Source: a virus. Taken from it: 64,000 nt of DNA. Below the pieces are notes generated by a model. The model was not told where the DNA came from and searched no databases. It was given only the letters and a program-made list of their open reading frames with translations. Below, in pieces: positions 15,671-22,743 of the stretch. Each line of letters starts with the position of its first letter. Position 1 is the first letter of the stretch. The stretch covers positions 1-64,000 of the IMG/VR virus record IMGVR_UViG_3300030385_002649, one strand, 5' to 3'. A program made the translations under genes and the position numbers.

Positions 15671-15848
15671 ATCGAGGAGACTAAGGTTTTATGATGTTGT
15701 GTTCAATTTGGGCTTGTTCCCACTGATTACTGCTTATGCGCTTTTTAAGTCGGGGGTGTTCTCTGACTTGGTGTATGGGTGGTTCGCAATATCCTCGATT
15801 GTGGTCCTAGTTCGGGTCGCAATCTTGGATTCTCGCCTGGCTCGTTGA
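15660..15848 (+). CDS. Small membrane protein, 62 aa
   Basis: ATG 15660 lies inside the end of the previous gene; a TTG at 15645 is a weaker choice. It has two hydrophobic segments (VVFNLGLFPLITAYALF and YGWFAISSIVVLVRVAIL) joined by a short loop, with basic N-terminus. Probably an inner-membrane hairpin. Confidence 0.6.
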   Translation: MNTKSRRLRFYDVVFNLGLFPLITAYALFKSGVFSDLVYGWFAISSIVVLVRVAILDSRLAR

Positions 15849-15876
15849 GCCAACAGTTCTGTAGGAGGACTTTTTT

Positions 15877-16272
15877 ATGACTACTAGCAGCAACCATCTT
15901 TCCGTTCAGGATGCTCAGAACCTTGCCCGCCAGTTTTCGTCTCAGATTCAGGAGAACCAGCGCTTGCGCGATATCGTTCACACCCAGCAGGAGTCAACCT
16001 CCGGCTTGTACGAGACGAACTTTCGCGCGGCCTCGGATCGAACGAACCTGGAGCGTCAACTTCGGGAGACTCAGGGTGCCTTGGAGGCTGCGCGTTTCGA
16101 CGCTGATGCCACTAAGACTCTCATGAAGCGTAAGGAGGAGAACGCAGCACCGGTCGCTAAGACCAGCCGCTTCTCCAGCATTAAGCGAATCGGTCTCGGC
16201 CTTTTCTTTATTGCTCCGTACGCCTACCTGGGCGTGCAGGCTCTGCTCACCCAGACCACTCTGCTCGGTTAA
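15877..16272 (+). CDS. Coiled-coil protein with C-terminal membrane anchor, 131 aa
   Basis: ATG 15877 after taggagg. Residues about 10-85 form a Gln/Arg/Glu-rich coiled coil and the last 25 residues (IGLGLFFIAPYAYLGVQALL) are a membrane segment, giving a tail-anchored layout. A very strong terminator follows, so this ends a transcription unit. Confidence 0.7.
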   Translation: MTTSSNHLSVQDAQNLARQFSSQIQENQRLRDIVHTQQESTSGLYETNFRAASDRTNLERQLRETQGALEAARFDADATKTLMKRKEENAAPVAKTSRFSSIKRIGLGLFFIAPYAYLGVQALLTQTTLLG

Positions 16273-16281
16273 CAGTTGAGG

Positions 16282-16313
16282 GGCGGGGAGAGGGGTTTTC
16301 CCCTCTCCCCGCC
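16282..16313 (+). terminator. Strong stem-loop terminator
   Basis: A 14-bp perfect stem ggcggggagagggg / cccctctccccgcc with a tttt loop, 9 bases after the stop at 16272. Confidence 0.85.
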
Positions 16314-16334
16314 ACCAACCACCAACCACCAACC
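16314..16334 (+). repeat. 7-bp tandem repeat (accaacc) x3
   Basis: Three exact copies directly abut the terminator stem. It is A/C-rich and of the same unit length as the arrays at 8366 and 62241. Confidence 0.9.
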
Positions 16335-16391
16335 ACAAATCGCATGATTCACGTGTGAATAAGGTCATGATCGAGATTGATGTTCACCCTG

Positions 16392-16599
16392 ATGACTGAA
16401 AAAGAACGCCTTGTTCAGGAACTCCTGGATCTAGGCGGCTCCCTTCGACAAGAGAAGTTGGTCGAGCGAAGAAATCACGCCCGCTGAGATGCTGGCAATG
16501 CTAGAAAAAGACGCGGATCGTACCGATGATGAAGTGATTGGAAAGCTCCATGACTTCATCTATGTGTGGGATCTGCTAAGACAAGAAATGGAGAAATGA
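16392..16599 (+). pseudogene. Frameshifted small gene (or two mini-ORFs)
   Basis: Frame 1 runs from ATG 16392 to TGA 16485-16487 (MTEKERLVQELLDLGG...). Another frame, one base ahead, continues sensibly from about 16470 as SSEEITPAEMLAMLEKDADR to TGA 16597-16599. Joined near 16465 they make one acidic helical protein of about 68 aa. Either one base was lost or gained, or +1 frameshifting occurs, or 16489-16599 is a separate 36-aa gene. The second stop overlaps the ATG of the next gene, so the downstream half at least seems to be translated. Confidence 0.45.
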
Positions 16600-17012
16600 T
16601 GAAAATCAAGCTAGACTTCAATAAGGACGATGGCAACTTCGTCGCCCCCATGCGACCATCGCCTAACAACAACTTGATTCAAGCGTGCGATTACATATAC
16701 TTGTGTCTCAAAGGCACGAGAGGAATGTTAGGGCTTGGAAAACGAGTTCAGGCATTCCGATTGACCATCCGGGATGGGGATGACCAACCTAAGAACTGGC
16801 CTGACAAGAAACCAGGATACGGTTGCAATTGGATTTGTGTCGATCTGATGCAATCCGTTGAAGGAGAAATTGTGATCGACACTATTGGGAACATGCGTTT
16901 CCTCGATGTGAATTGGGTGACTGACCAAATTCTGAGAAAGTTGTTTCCACAGCTAGATATTGTGGGCAGACGAGTCAAGATCTGGATTAAAGTCAGCAAG
17001 AAGCGAAAGTGA
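16599..17012 (+). CDS. Hypothetical protein, 137 aa
   Basis: ATG 16599, five bases after ggag, overlaps the upstream stop; an adjacent ATG at 16596 is too close to the site and a GTG at 16566 is less likely. Mixed strand-helix protein (CNWICVDLMQSVEGEIVIDT) with a basic C-terminus. It ends in a GTGA overlap. No family recognised. Confidence 0.65.
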   Translation: MKIKLDFNKDDGNFVAPMRPSPNNNLIQACDYIYLCLKGTRGMLGLGKRVQAFRLTIRDGDDQPKNWPDKKPGYGCNWICVDLMQSVEGEIVIDTIGNMRFLDVNWVTDQILRKLFPQLDIVGRRVKIWIKVSKKRK

Positions 17013-17233
17013 TTGGCTGGCATGTATATCACAAGGATCAACCCGCTCATTGGTATTCGAAAACCGGCTTAAGCTGGTGCAAGCGATGGCGCGGTTCCGG
17101 CACACAATCCAGGGCTCCTGATTTTGTGTGCGAGGATTGCGCCGACCCTTGGCACAAAATCAAGTTCGGTTGGGCTCGACTGAAACAAAAAGCCAGATGG
17201 CTAAGGAGTAAACTCCGTGACAAGCGAGAATAA
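17009..17233 (+). CDS. Small basic Cys/Trp-rich protein, 74 aa
   Basis: GTG 17009 overlaps the previous stop (GTGA). It has a CEDC pair and a lone upstream Cys, many Trp and Arg/Lys residues, and a very basic C-terminus (KQKARWLRSKLRDKRE), which suggests nucleic-acid contact. Confidence 0.55.
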   Translation: MIGWHVYHKDQPAHWYSKTGLSWCKRWRGSGTQSRAPDFVCEDCADPWHKIKFGWARLKQKARWLRSKLRDKRE

Positions 17234-17492
17234 CGATAAGGCCGATGTTTTCAAGATCGATAAAGGGAGATGGTATCATATTCACTTCCTCTTGAAGATC
17301 CTCTATAGTGTCGTCTTCGAGTTAACGTTCGTATTTGCCGCTCCGATGATCGTGAGCGCGGTTCTTTTAGCTCTAGCGGTGGTGGCAGCTATTATGGTCG
17401 TCGTCGGCGGCGTGCTAATACCCTTTGCAGGGCCATATATCGTTTATCACGAAGTATGGTGCCCTCCAATCGAGGAAACCACAGAGTTATGA
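17217..17492 (+). CDS. Membrane protein, 91 aa
   Basis: GTG 17217 inside the previous gene. Residues about 24-75 contain two or three consecutive hydrophobic stretches (FVFAAPMIVSAVLLALAVVA, IMVVVGGVLIPFAGPYIVY). The polar N-terminus is short. Coupled to another membrane miniprotein. Confidence 0.65.
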   Translation: MTSENNDKADVFKIDKGRWYHIHFLLKILYSVVFELTFVFAAPMIVSAVLLALAVVAAIMVVVGGVLIPFAGPYIVYHEVWCPPIEETTEL

Positions 17493-17632
17493 AAAACAAA
17501 ATCAAGGAGATGATTTGGAAGAGTTGCTGCGTCATTGAGAACTTCTTCACGAAGTTGGACTTTAGCGAACAATTCCTGGTCATGTTTCCTTTTATCGTTT
17601 TACTTTTATACGCCCTCAGCTTTATCGGATAG
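17489..17632 (+). CDS. Small membrane protein, 47 aa
   Basis: ATG 17489 overlaps the previous stop (ATGA). A basic/amphipathic N-terminal half with two Cys (WKSCCVIEN) is followed by the hydrophobic helix FLVMFPFIVLLLYALSFIG at the C-terminus. Confidence 0.55.
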   Translation: MKNKIKEMIWKSCCVIENFFTKLDFSEQFLVMFPFIVLLLYALSFIG

Positions 17633-17638
17633 GAACAA

Positions 17639-17893
17639 ATGGATATTTCATTGATCCAAAACATGGAGACGAGAACAGAGAAGATCAGAATTTTCTGGCC
17701 CGCTAGTGGGGACTCGTCTAAGAAGATTAGAGGCCCAGTACTTCTCATGACCGAAAGCGGTCACTGGATTGAAGAAGGACGACCAAGCGCTAGGTATAGC
17801 AAGATTAACGAGCTGATAACCTACCTTGCTGATTTCGAAGAAGCCAAAAGGCTCAAAATCTGGAACGATTCGTTCGCTGCTAGTGGGATTTAA
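17639..17893 (+). CDS. Hypothetical protein, 84 aa
   Basis: ATG 17639 after aggaac. Two N-terminal strands (KIRIFWPASG, GPVLLMTESG) and a helical C-terminal half. No family recognised. Confidence 0.6.
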   Translation: MDISLIQNMETRTEKIRIFWPASGDSSKKIRGPVLLMTESGHWIEEGRPSARYSKINELITYLADFEEAKRLKIWNDSFAASGI

Positions 17894-17898
17894 TCCCT

Positions 17899-18171
17899 AT
17901 GTCGCGTGAAGACATAGACGGTTTCCCATATGAGCCAGGCTCGTATGAGTTCACTTCAAAACATTCTCCGAGATGGGTAGGAGTCATCATAAATTCTGAC
18001 AAGTATGCGCATGAAGTAGTTCGAGGGATTATCACTTATTGCCCAGAGGGGTTCACCCAGTATTCGGCCGGTAGTCCAGTGTCTCTGCTCTTGAGCGACC
18101 TAAGACGTCATGACAGAAATGTTAGCGACCTACAACAACCAAAGGACCTTTTTAATGTCAACTTTTCTTAG
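17899..18171 (+). CDS. Small protein ending in a clamp-binding-like peptide (copy 1)
   Basis: A 90-aa protein with the pattern Pro-Gly-Ser-Tyr-Glu-Phe ... PEGF. It shares this layout with the protein at 20171, so the two are paralogues. The last residues are DLFNVNFS. The T4 DNA polymerase C-terminus (LFDMFDF), which binds the sliding clamp, is similar, and two other proteins nearby end the same way. ATG 17899 is 6 bases after the previous stop. Confidence 0.65.
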   Translation: MSREDIDGFPYEPGSYEFTSKHSPRWVGVIINSDKYAHEVVRGIITYCPEGFTQYSAGSPVSLLLSDLRRHDRNVSDLQQPKDLFNVNFS

Positions 18172-18424
18172 CAATCAGGTGGATCCAGCCTCTACCTGTG
18201 AGAAGTGTGAAGGTTACACGGAAATCCCTAAGGCTTGGGTGTCGATCTATCCCCCGAGGATGTGCACTTGCCAGCCAAGTGGGGACAACGCATTGGTCGA
18301 CTGGGAAGCCAGAGCTAAGCGAGCCGAAAAAGAACTCAGAACAATGATCAGGGATCACGATGACTGCGGGTGTATGACTTGTCGATTCGCTGGCGTCTAC
18401 CTAAGAGAACTAACACCCAAATGA
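18155..18424 (+). CDS. Zinc-finger-like protein, 89 aa
   Basis: ATG 18155 follows aaagga and lies in the end of the previous gene. Cysteines fall as CEKC, CTC and CGCMTC, enough for a zinc site. A helical basic/acidic stretch lies between them. It contains AGCCAAGTGG in the Pro-Ser-Gly frame. Confidence 0.6.
   Translation: MSTFLSNQVDPASTCEKCEGYTEIPKAWVSIYPPRMCTCQPSGDNALVDWEARAKRAEKELRTMIRDHDDCGCMTCRFAGVYLRELTPK
18273..18282 (+). other. Polar motif AGCCAAGTGG, copy 5
   Basis: Exact copy, in the alternative frame reading Gln-Pro-Ser-Gly inside the gene 18155-18424. Confidence 0.8.
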
Positions 18425-18684
18425 AACACAAAGCCAACATCTCGTATGAAGATGACGTGGAAAAACGAGCACCCATCGACTTAACTGGTTTAAAGACTAG
18501 GCAGTTGATGAGTATGATGGCAACATCTCGCAAGTTCAACAACGGCATCTATAAAATCGGCACCGCTCAGTTCACATCTACTGAGTTGCTGAAGAAGGAA
18601 CTAGACACTAGGGAACATGTCCCTAACCGTGAAGAACGGAAGAAAACTCGCCAGGAGAAAGCTCGAAAGGGCCGCAACCGGTGA
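18421..18684 (+). CDS. Small basic protein, 87 aa
   Basis: ATG 18421 overlaps the previous stop (ATGA). A Lys/Arg-rich C-terminal tail (REERKKTRQEKARKGRNR) follows a short folded part with KIGTAQFTSTELLKKEL. Probably nucleic-acid binding; the family is not recognised. Confidence 0.6.
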   Translation: MKHKANISYEDDVEKRAPIDLTGLKTRQLMSMMATSRKFNNGIYKIGTAQFTSTELLKKELDTREHVPNREERKKTRQEKARKGRNR

Positions 18685-18773
18685 GTGCAGTGTGGCCGTA
18701 TGTGGACAACATGACGCAAGACATGTTGGATTTATTGTGGTCAGACGAGGCAATTGAAGCCGAGTGCCTATAA
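18681..18773 (+). CDS. Small acidic peptide, 30 aa
   Basis: GTG 18681 overlaps the upstream stop as GTGA. The peptide is acidic and amphipathic (DMLDLLWSDEAIEAE). The overlap style argues that it is translated, but its size leaves doubt. Confidence 0.4.
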   Translation: MSAVWPYVDNMTQDMLDLLWSDEAIEAECL

Positions 18774-18801
18774 CCACGAGAAAGCTCAGGTGGCTGTTGT
18801 T

Positions 18802-18930
18802 ATGTTGCCAGCCAAAGCGGCCTCAGGTGAGTCAGTGGTACACGGTGCTAACATGGTTATGCATAGAATGGTCGATTATTGGAGAGACCGCATGTCCTTG
18901 ATAAAACCGTATAGACGACGGAAGCGGTAG
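18802..18930 (+). CDS. Possible small basic protein, 42 aa
   Basis: ATG 18802 to TAG 18928-18930, with a weak site caggtgg upstream; the frame stays open back to a TTG at 18754. The product ends in a very basic tail (KPYRRRKR). The start is uncertain. Confidence 0.35.
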   Translation: MLPAKAASGESVVHGANMVMHRMVDYWRDRMSLIKPYRRRKR

Positions 18931-18962
18931 GAATTTTAACATTAACACGGAAGGAGCTTCAA

Positions 18963-19727
18963 ATGAGTAGAGTCTTTGAAGCTGGAAAACAGTACATCTG
19001 TAGGGAGGCTCCGCAACCTGGGCATGGGCACCCATCATTTGCGCCAAACATGAGAGACGCAATTGGCGTCCCAATGACAGTCGCTAGCCGGTCTTGGTCT
19101 CCAGGGGACGGTTTCCCAACCGCAACGCTGAATCGTGTTGACGGCGGAGATGCGGGTCGCGGATATAGCTGGCACATCGACTGGATGGAAGAATACGTCC
19201 CAGAAGAGACAACTGTAGAGCGAAAGTTCGACGTCAGCAAATTGTACATCTGTCGAGCCGTTCCAGCAAGCATGGACGAGAACCCCATATTTGTCGGAGG
19301 TATGAGGGATCTTATCGGCGTACCGCTCAGGGTCTATAGAATAGATACTGACAACTGTGCGGGCTTGTGTGCCGTTGATAATCCAGATGGTACCAGATAC
19401 TCCTGGAACATCAAATGGGTCGAAGAATACAATGAGCCGCCTGCCGAGTTGACCAAGTTTATCGTTGGTGAGATATACATCTGCAACCAAGAACCAATAG
19501 ATCAAACACAAGAGCCCGTGTGGGTCACTGAAATGGAGAATTGCCTGCACAAGCCGCTGCGCTGTACTGTGACAAAGAGTTTCAGCGGCATCCCGTGCGG
19601 GTTCTTCTCTAACGGCTACTGGTACAACTTGAATTGGATGGAGAAGTATGGGTCTAAGTCGTCGCCTAGAGTGAAAGAGGCGGTTAAGGTTTCGGACTTG
19701 TTCGACTTTAACTTCACACCAAAATGA
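18963..19727 (+). CDS. Triple-repeat domain protein with clamp-binding-like C-terminus
   Basis: Three copies of a domain of about 75 residues, starting near residues 4, 88 and 168. Each has YIC near its start, then P-x-F/W-V/A...M-x-D/N, I-G-V-P-L/M or its equivalent, and a closing Y-S/N-W/L-x-I/L-x-W-M/V-E-E/K-Y. A single copy of a similar domain appears in the protein at 31300 (FWTESM, LYLWHKEWLKP). The C-terminus is VSDLFDFNFTPK, matching the LFDxNF tails at 17899 and 20171 and close to T4 polymerase LFDMFDF. ATG 18963 follows ggaaggag. It looks like a repeat adaptor protein, perhaps tethered to the replisome; the role is inference. Confidence 0.7.
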   Translation: MSRVFEAGKQYICREAPQPGHGHPSFAPNMRDAIGVPMTVASRSWSPGDGFPTATLNRVDGGDAGRGYSWHIDWMEEYVPEETTVERKFDVSKLYICRAVPASMDENPIFVGGMRDLIGVPLRVYRIDTDNCAGLCAVDNPDGTRYSWNIKWVEEYNEPPAELTKFIVGEIYICNQEPIDQTQEPVWVTEMENCLHKPLRCTVTKSFSGIPCGFFSNGYWYNLNWMEKYGSKSSPRVKEAVKVSDLFDFNFTPK

Positions 19728-19948
19728 AGCGCAAAAAAGAATCAGCCCTTCCTAAGAAGAAAAAGGAGGGGTTGAATATCTTCATCTGCGAAACTCACAA
19801 CGCAGTGATGGTTGCTTATAACCGAGGACAAGCAGTCCAACTCCTTGGGAAGAAACTCAAGAAGGAGGGCAAGGTTCTGGAAAGGACTGATCCTGTGGTT
19901 GAGGTCGACTCAACTAAACCAACCGTGATAACTTGGGGAGAGGATTAG
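19724..19948 (+). CDS. Small basic protein, 74 aa
   Basis: ATG 19724 overlaps the previous stop (ATGA). The N-terminus is Lys-rich (KRKKESALPKKKKEG) and is followed by a small alpha/beta part with ICETHNAVMVAYNRGQAV. Its stop overlaps the next start as TAGTG. Confidence 0.6.
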   Translation: MKRKKESALPKKKKEGLNIFICETHNAVMVAYNRGQAVQLLGKKLKKEGKVLERTDPVVEVDSTKPTVITWGED

Positions 19949-20178
19949 TGTATCATTTCGATGTTAGGAAGACGAGGTTAACGATTTGCTATCCGCGAAT
20001 TGCGAAACTTTTGAAGAAATACAAAGCCCGCTCGCCGAGACACGATGAGCATTATGACACTATCTTTTGGGATGGCGATACATGTCTCATCGTCGTATCG
20101 AAGTGGTACCTTGAGAGGGTCACGGACTCGGATCTAGTTGATGCGATCTGTAGGATTGATGAGGTTGAAAATGGCTAA
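19948..20178 (+). CDS. Hypothetical protein, 76 aa
   Basis: GTG 19948 in a TAGTG overlap; the TTG at 19933 is inside the previous gene. Starts with a strand-rich region (YHFDVRKTRLTICYP), then helices. Overlaps the next gene by 8 bases. Confidence 0.55.
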   Translation: MYHFDVRKTRLTICYPRIAKLLKKYKARSPRHDEHYDTIFWDGDTCLIVVSKWYLERVTDSDLVDAICRIDEVENG

Positions 20179-20461
20179 ACCAGTTGATTATAATGGGAAG
20201 AAGTATCGGCCTGGCATTTACAAGTTTACCGATAGCCGGTATCCTCTATGGCTAGACACGGTTATCCGCAGCATTAAGATGAGCGGCACAGAAATGAGGT
20301 ACGAAATCATCGACAGCGTTCCTGAGGGGTACCGTGTTGGGCATACGGGTGGTATGCCATTGGTTTATTGGTCCCGATTTGAAACCGAAGAAGAAAAGCG
20401 TAAGTCGGCAACAATAAGTCCTACCAATTTATTCGATCACAATTTCAACAGTAGTATTTAA
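20171..20461 (+). CDS. Small protein ending in a clamp-binding-like peptide (copy 2)
   Basis: A 96-aa paralogue of the protein at 17899 (shared Y-x-P-G-x-Y-x-F-T, then a strand and P-E-G-Y/F). The tail is TNLFDHNFNSSI, again LFDxNF. ATG 20171 follows aggttgaaa and overlaps the previous gene by 8 bases. Confidence 0.65.
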   Translation: MAKPVDYNGKKYRPGIYKFTDSRYPLWLDTVIRSIKMSGTEMRYEIIDSVPEGYRVGHTGGMPLVYWSRFETEEEKRKSATISPTNLFDHNFNSSI

Positions 20462-20482
20462 ATTTCTGAGAGAGAATCACAA

Positions 20483-20845
20483 ATGAGCAATTTCGACACG
20501 GAACTCCAAGAGTCTATCAACGATTTCACAGACAATCGTCAACCTTTCACGTCGTGGGACGTTCGAGATAAGTTGCGGGACCTTTATGGTCTGCAGGTGC
20601 GGTATCGTGAGACTAACTATGCTACGCTGACTTTCATGCAGCACAATAGTAGGGCCTTCGAGTATGTCGCACAGTCAATTGAAGTCTTAACGGGCGAGAC
20701 TGATCAAGCTACGGGTCAACCGGAGGTCGCTAACGTTTGGCAGTTCACTCCGGTTGAGGTCATGGTGAAGAGCTTGAAGAGCGTGGATCCGGCGAGTAAG
20801 ATCAAGACCCGCAAGGGCGGGTTCTTCTCTCGTCTCTTTAAGTAA
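20483..20845 (+). CDS. Hypothetical protein, 120 aa
   Basis: ATG 20483 after gagagaa. A compact mixed protein with a winged-helix-like first part (INDFTDNRQPFTSWDVRDKL, then REL/VRYRE) and a basic aromatic tail (RKGGFFSRLFK) that might touch DNA or membrane. No firm family. Confidence 0.6.
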   Translation: MSNFDTELQESINDFTDNRQPFTSWDVRDKLRDLYGLQVRYRETNYATLTFMQHNSRAFEYVAQSIEVLTGETDQATGQPEVANVWQFTPVEVMVKSLKSVDPASKIKTRKGGFFSRLFK

Positions 20846-20846
20846 G

Positions 20847-20924
20847 ATGTGGAGGGCATTGAATCTTTTCCTTATAGTTTCGCTCTTGAGTTTATCTGGA
20901 TCTGGATGTGGATCGAGGCGATGA
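20847..20924 (+). CDS. Lipoprotein signal mini-ORF, possible 5' half of a split YceK-like gene
   Basis: ATG 20847 encodes MWRALNLFLIVSLLSLSGSG then CysGlySerArgArg and a stop: a complete lipoprotein signal and lipobox but only five mature residues. The stop overlaps an ATG at 20921 in the -1 frame. YceK-family lipoproteins have Cys-Gly-Ser at this point followed by the domain found in the next ORF, so the pair looks like one gene broken or joined by -1 frameshifting. Confidence 0.5.
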   Translation: MWRALNLFLIVSLLSLSGSGCGSRR

Positions 20925-21043
20925 GCAGTGCGATTGACTTTCCAGGGCTTATCGCGTGGACGATAAGCCCAATCGATTTTGTGTTTTGTCTAGCGTTCGA
21001 TCTGGTTCTATTGCCAATTGACATTTTGTTTGTGGTTTTTTAA
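20921..21043 (+). CDS. YceK-like hydrophobic domain, 40 aa
   Basis: ATG 20921 overlaps the previous mini-ORF (ATGA). The product AIDFPGLIAWTISPIDF plus FDLVLLPIDILF resembles the conserved YceK/DUF1375 pattern of D-x-P followed by D-x-x-x-L-P-x-D. It lacks a signal of its own; the upstream mini-ORF supplies one in another frame. The frame is open back to GTG 20849. Envelope location is likely. Confidence 0.5.
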   Translation: MSSAIDFPGLIAWTISPIDFVFCLAFDLVLLPIDILFVVF

Positions 21044-21447
21044 TGGAAGAACACATAATCCCGGTTGAAATTATCACTCATGGTCATTTGATCATGATCG
21101 GTGATAAGGACGACATTATCAAGAAGTTAGAAAAGACACCCGTTAGGGAGTGGGAACCTCATGTGAGGGTAGACGCGTCTTTTCGAAAAATGCTCATCAG
21201 CCAAATTAGGAGGCGTGAAGATGAAGAAGTGGATGTTGACAGCAGCAATACTGGGCCTGACAATCTCCCTAACGGGGTGCTTGGGCCAGACGAAGCAGCT
21301 AGTAGCAGTGAACAATCAGGGGATCGCCAGTTGGAACAGCCAAGTGGCGGGGATCTCGACGAAGACCCTGTGGTGGCAGAAGACGACAGTGGGAGTGAGC
21401 AAGGAGAACAACCCTTGGGAGAAGTTCGTACGGACTCAACCGGTTGA
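21043..21447 (+). CDS. Hypothetical protein overprinted by the next gene
   Basis: ATG 21043 in a TAATG overlap. The first 60 residues look like a normal alpha/beta protein (EEHIIPVEIITHGHLIMIGD). From residue 60 on the sequence is acidic and low in complexity (Ser, Glu, Gly, Asp) because the same DNA encodes the lipoprotein at 21221 in another frame for 227 bases. The stop may be real, giving a disordered tail. It carries AGCCAAGTGG in the Pro-Ser-Gly frame. Confidence 0.55.
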   Translation: MEEHIIPVEIITHGHLIMIGDKDDIIKKLEKTPVREWEPHVRVDASFRKMLISQIRRREDEEVDVDSSNTGPDNLPNGVLGPDEAASSSEQSGDRQLEQPSGGDLDEDPVVAEDDSGSEQGEQPLGEVRTDSTG

Positions 21448-21667
21448 TAGCTGGCATAACCCTTGGGCTCAATCTGACCCTATCCTAGCGCCAGTGGGTA
21501 AATATCCACGGTCGAAAGAAATCCGAACAATTCGTCGGATTCATACTAAACACCAAGTTTATATTGTCCCTAAGGACAAGCTGAACGAGTTCTTGGAGAA
21601 GTATCCTGAATTCCGAAAGCAACTGTTCAAGGGCCACAAGAAGACTCAAACCGAGGAGGTTTATTGA
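21221..21667 (+). CDS. Lipoprotein, 148 aa
   Basis: ATG 21221 lies 7 bases after taggagg, inside the previous gene. MKKWMLTAAILGLTISLTGC is a standard signal with lipobox Leu-Thr-Gly-Cys. The mature protein is Trp-containing in the middle and basic at the C-terminus. It lies in a run of envelope proteins (20847-23339). AGCCAAGTGG is read here as Ser-Gln-Val-Ala. Confidence 0.75.
   Translation: MKKWMLTAAILGLTISLTGCLGQTKQLVAVNNQGIASWNSQVAGISTKTLWWQKTTVGVSKENNPWEKFVRTQPVDSWHNPWAQSDPILAPVGKYPRSKEIRTIRRIHTKHQVYIVPKDKLNEFLEKYPEFRKQLFKGHKKTQTEEVY
21338..21347 (+). other. Polar motif AGCCAAGTGG, copy 6
   Basis: Exact copy lying in two overlapping genes at once, Ser-Gln-Val-Ala in one frame and Pro-Ser-Gly-Gly in the other. 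Confidence 0.8.
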
Positions 21668-22173
21668 TGGATAATTTAATAGCAATCGTCTATAGTTTAG
21701 GAGCGTGCCTCCCAGCTGTGAGCCTGATTCTTTTTCTAGCGCACAAGCAACGAAAGAAGAAGAAGGTTTCTGAAGAAGAGCACTTCGAAGATCCAAACGT
21801 TTACATCAACGAGATGAAGACACAAGAGTTGATCGCTATCATCGAGCGGACGGCCCTTGAGGGATCCAAAATGTGGATGGACTGGGGTTTCTTCGGTTCA
21901 TCTGGCGACAACGCTCACACTCATAGTCGTTTGGCCCTAGAGCTTGAAAACGATGTGATGCTGTTCATTGACAAGGATGGCTCTGCTTATTATCGCAACA
22001 GTCACAGTGAAAAGAGTAACAGTTATGTTGAGGTAACTCTCCCTATCAACCCTGAAATGAAGGCCCGTCTTCAGTCTGTCTTCAACTGGATCATGGTTGA
22101 GCGAATTAGAGTGAGCATTGAGAATGCTCTCATGCCCGTAAAGAAAGAGGGAATTGATGTCGACACTGCGTGA
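21667..22173 (+). CDS. Membrane-anchored protein, 168 aa
   Basis: ATG 21667 overlaps the previous stop; the TTG at 21664 is unlikely. Residues 5-25 (IAIVYSLGACLPAVSLILFL) form one membrane segment followed by a very basic stop-transfer stretch (HKQRKKKK), so the rest should be cytoplasmic. The soluble domain is mixed alpha/beta and not recognised. Confidence 0.65.
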   Translation: MDNLIAIVYSLGACLPAVSLILFLAHKQRKKKKVSEEEHFEDPNVYINEMKTQELIAIIERTALEGSKMWMDWGFFGSSGDNAHTHSRLALELENDVMLFIDKDGSAYYRNSHSEKSNSYVEVTLPINPEMKARLQSVFNWIMVERIRVSIENALMPVKKEGIDVDTA

Positions 22174-22666
22174 AGACTCGAACGAAGTCTATGGTGAGTT
22201 GAAGAGTGCTTTCGGACCCATTTTTAAGGTGGGGGCGTGTGGGATTCTCATGCTCTTCCTCCTTTTTGGAGTCGGTGGGATTCTGAGCTATGGGTTCGGG
22301 ATGGTCAGTGAAGCTGGTAGTGTTCTTCAAGAGGAAGCTGGTCCTCGTGCTCTGCTCAAGAAGTATGAGTGGTTCAAGGATGCAGCTGCTCGATTGAGCG
22401 CTTTGGATGCTGATCTTAAGGCATACGACGCTCGTATTGAGGACTTTGATGGCATGAAACGCTCAGATATGGACCGCACTGACAAGACTGAACTTAGCCA
22501 ATTGAAGGCTGAGCGAATTGGTCTGGTCGCTACTTACAACGGTCTGTCCGCTGAGTACAATTCTGCCATGAGCAAGGTCAATTATCGGTTCTGTAACGTC
22601 GGAGATCTGCCAGCTGGTGCTGAGCAAGTCTTGCCCCGAGGGTATCCGGTCTACAAGACTCGATGA
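22157..22666 (+). CDS. Membrane protein with coiled coil, 169 aa
   Basis: ATG 22157 inside the end of the previous gene. One membrane segment at about residues 25-52 (ACGILMLFLLFGVGGILSYG), then a helical stretch that could form a coiled coil (LSALDADLKAYDARIEDF), and a small C-terminal part with one Cys. It ends in an ATGA overlap. Confidence 0.65.
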   Translation: MSTLREDSNEVYGELKSAFGPIFKVGACGILMLFLLFGVGGILSYGFGMVSEAGSVLQEEAGPRALLKKYEWFKDAAARLSALDADLKAYDARIEDFDGMKRSDMDRTDKTELSQLKAERIGLVATYNGLSAEYNSAMSKVNYRFCNVGDLPAGAEQVLPRGYPVYKTR

Positions 22667-22743
22667 GTGATGACGATACCTACGAATGCGTATGGGCAAT
22701 CATCGTCGTTCTGTTTATTTTTTATTTTCTAGGAGGTTTCTGA
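22663..22743 (+). CDS. Small membrane peptide, 26 aa
   Basis: ATG 22663 overlaps the upstream stop (ATGA), and the stop at 22741-22743 overlaps the next ATG (22743). Acidic start (MSDDDTYEC), then VWAIIVVLFIFYFLGGF, a single membrane helix. Coupling on both sides is good evidence that it is real despite its size. Confidence 0.6.
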   Translation: MSDDDTYECVWAIIVVLFIFYFLGGF

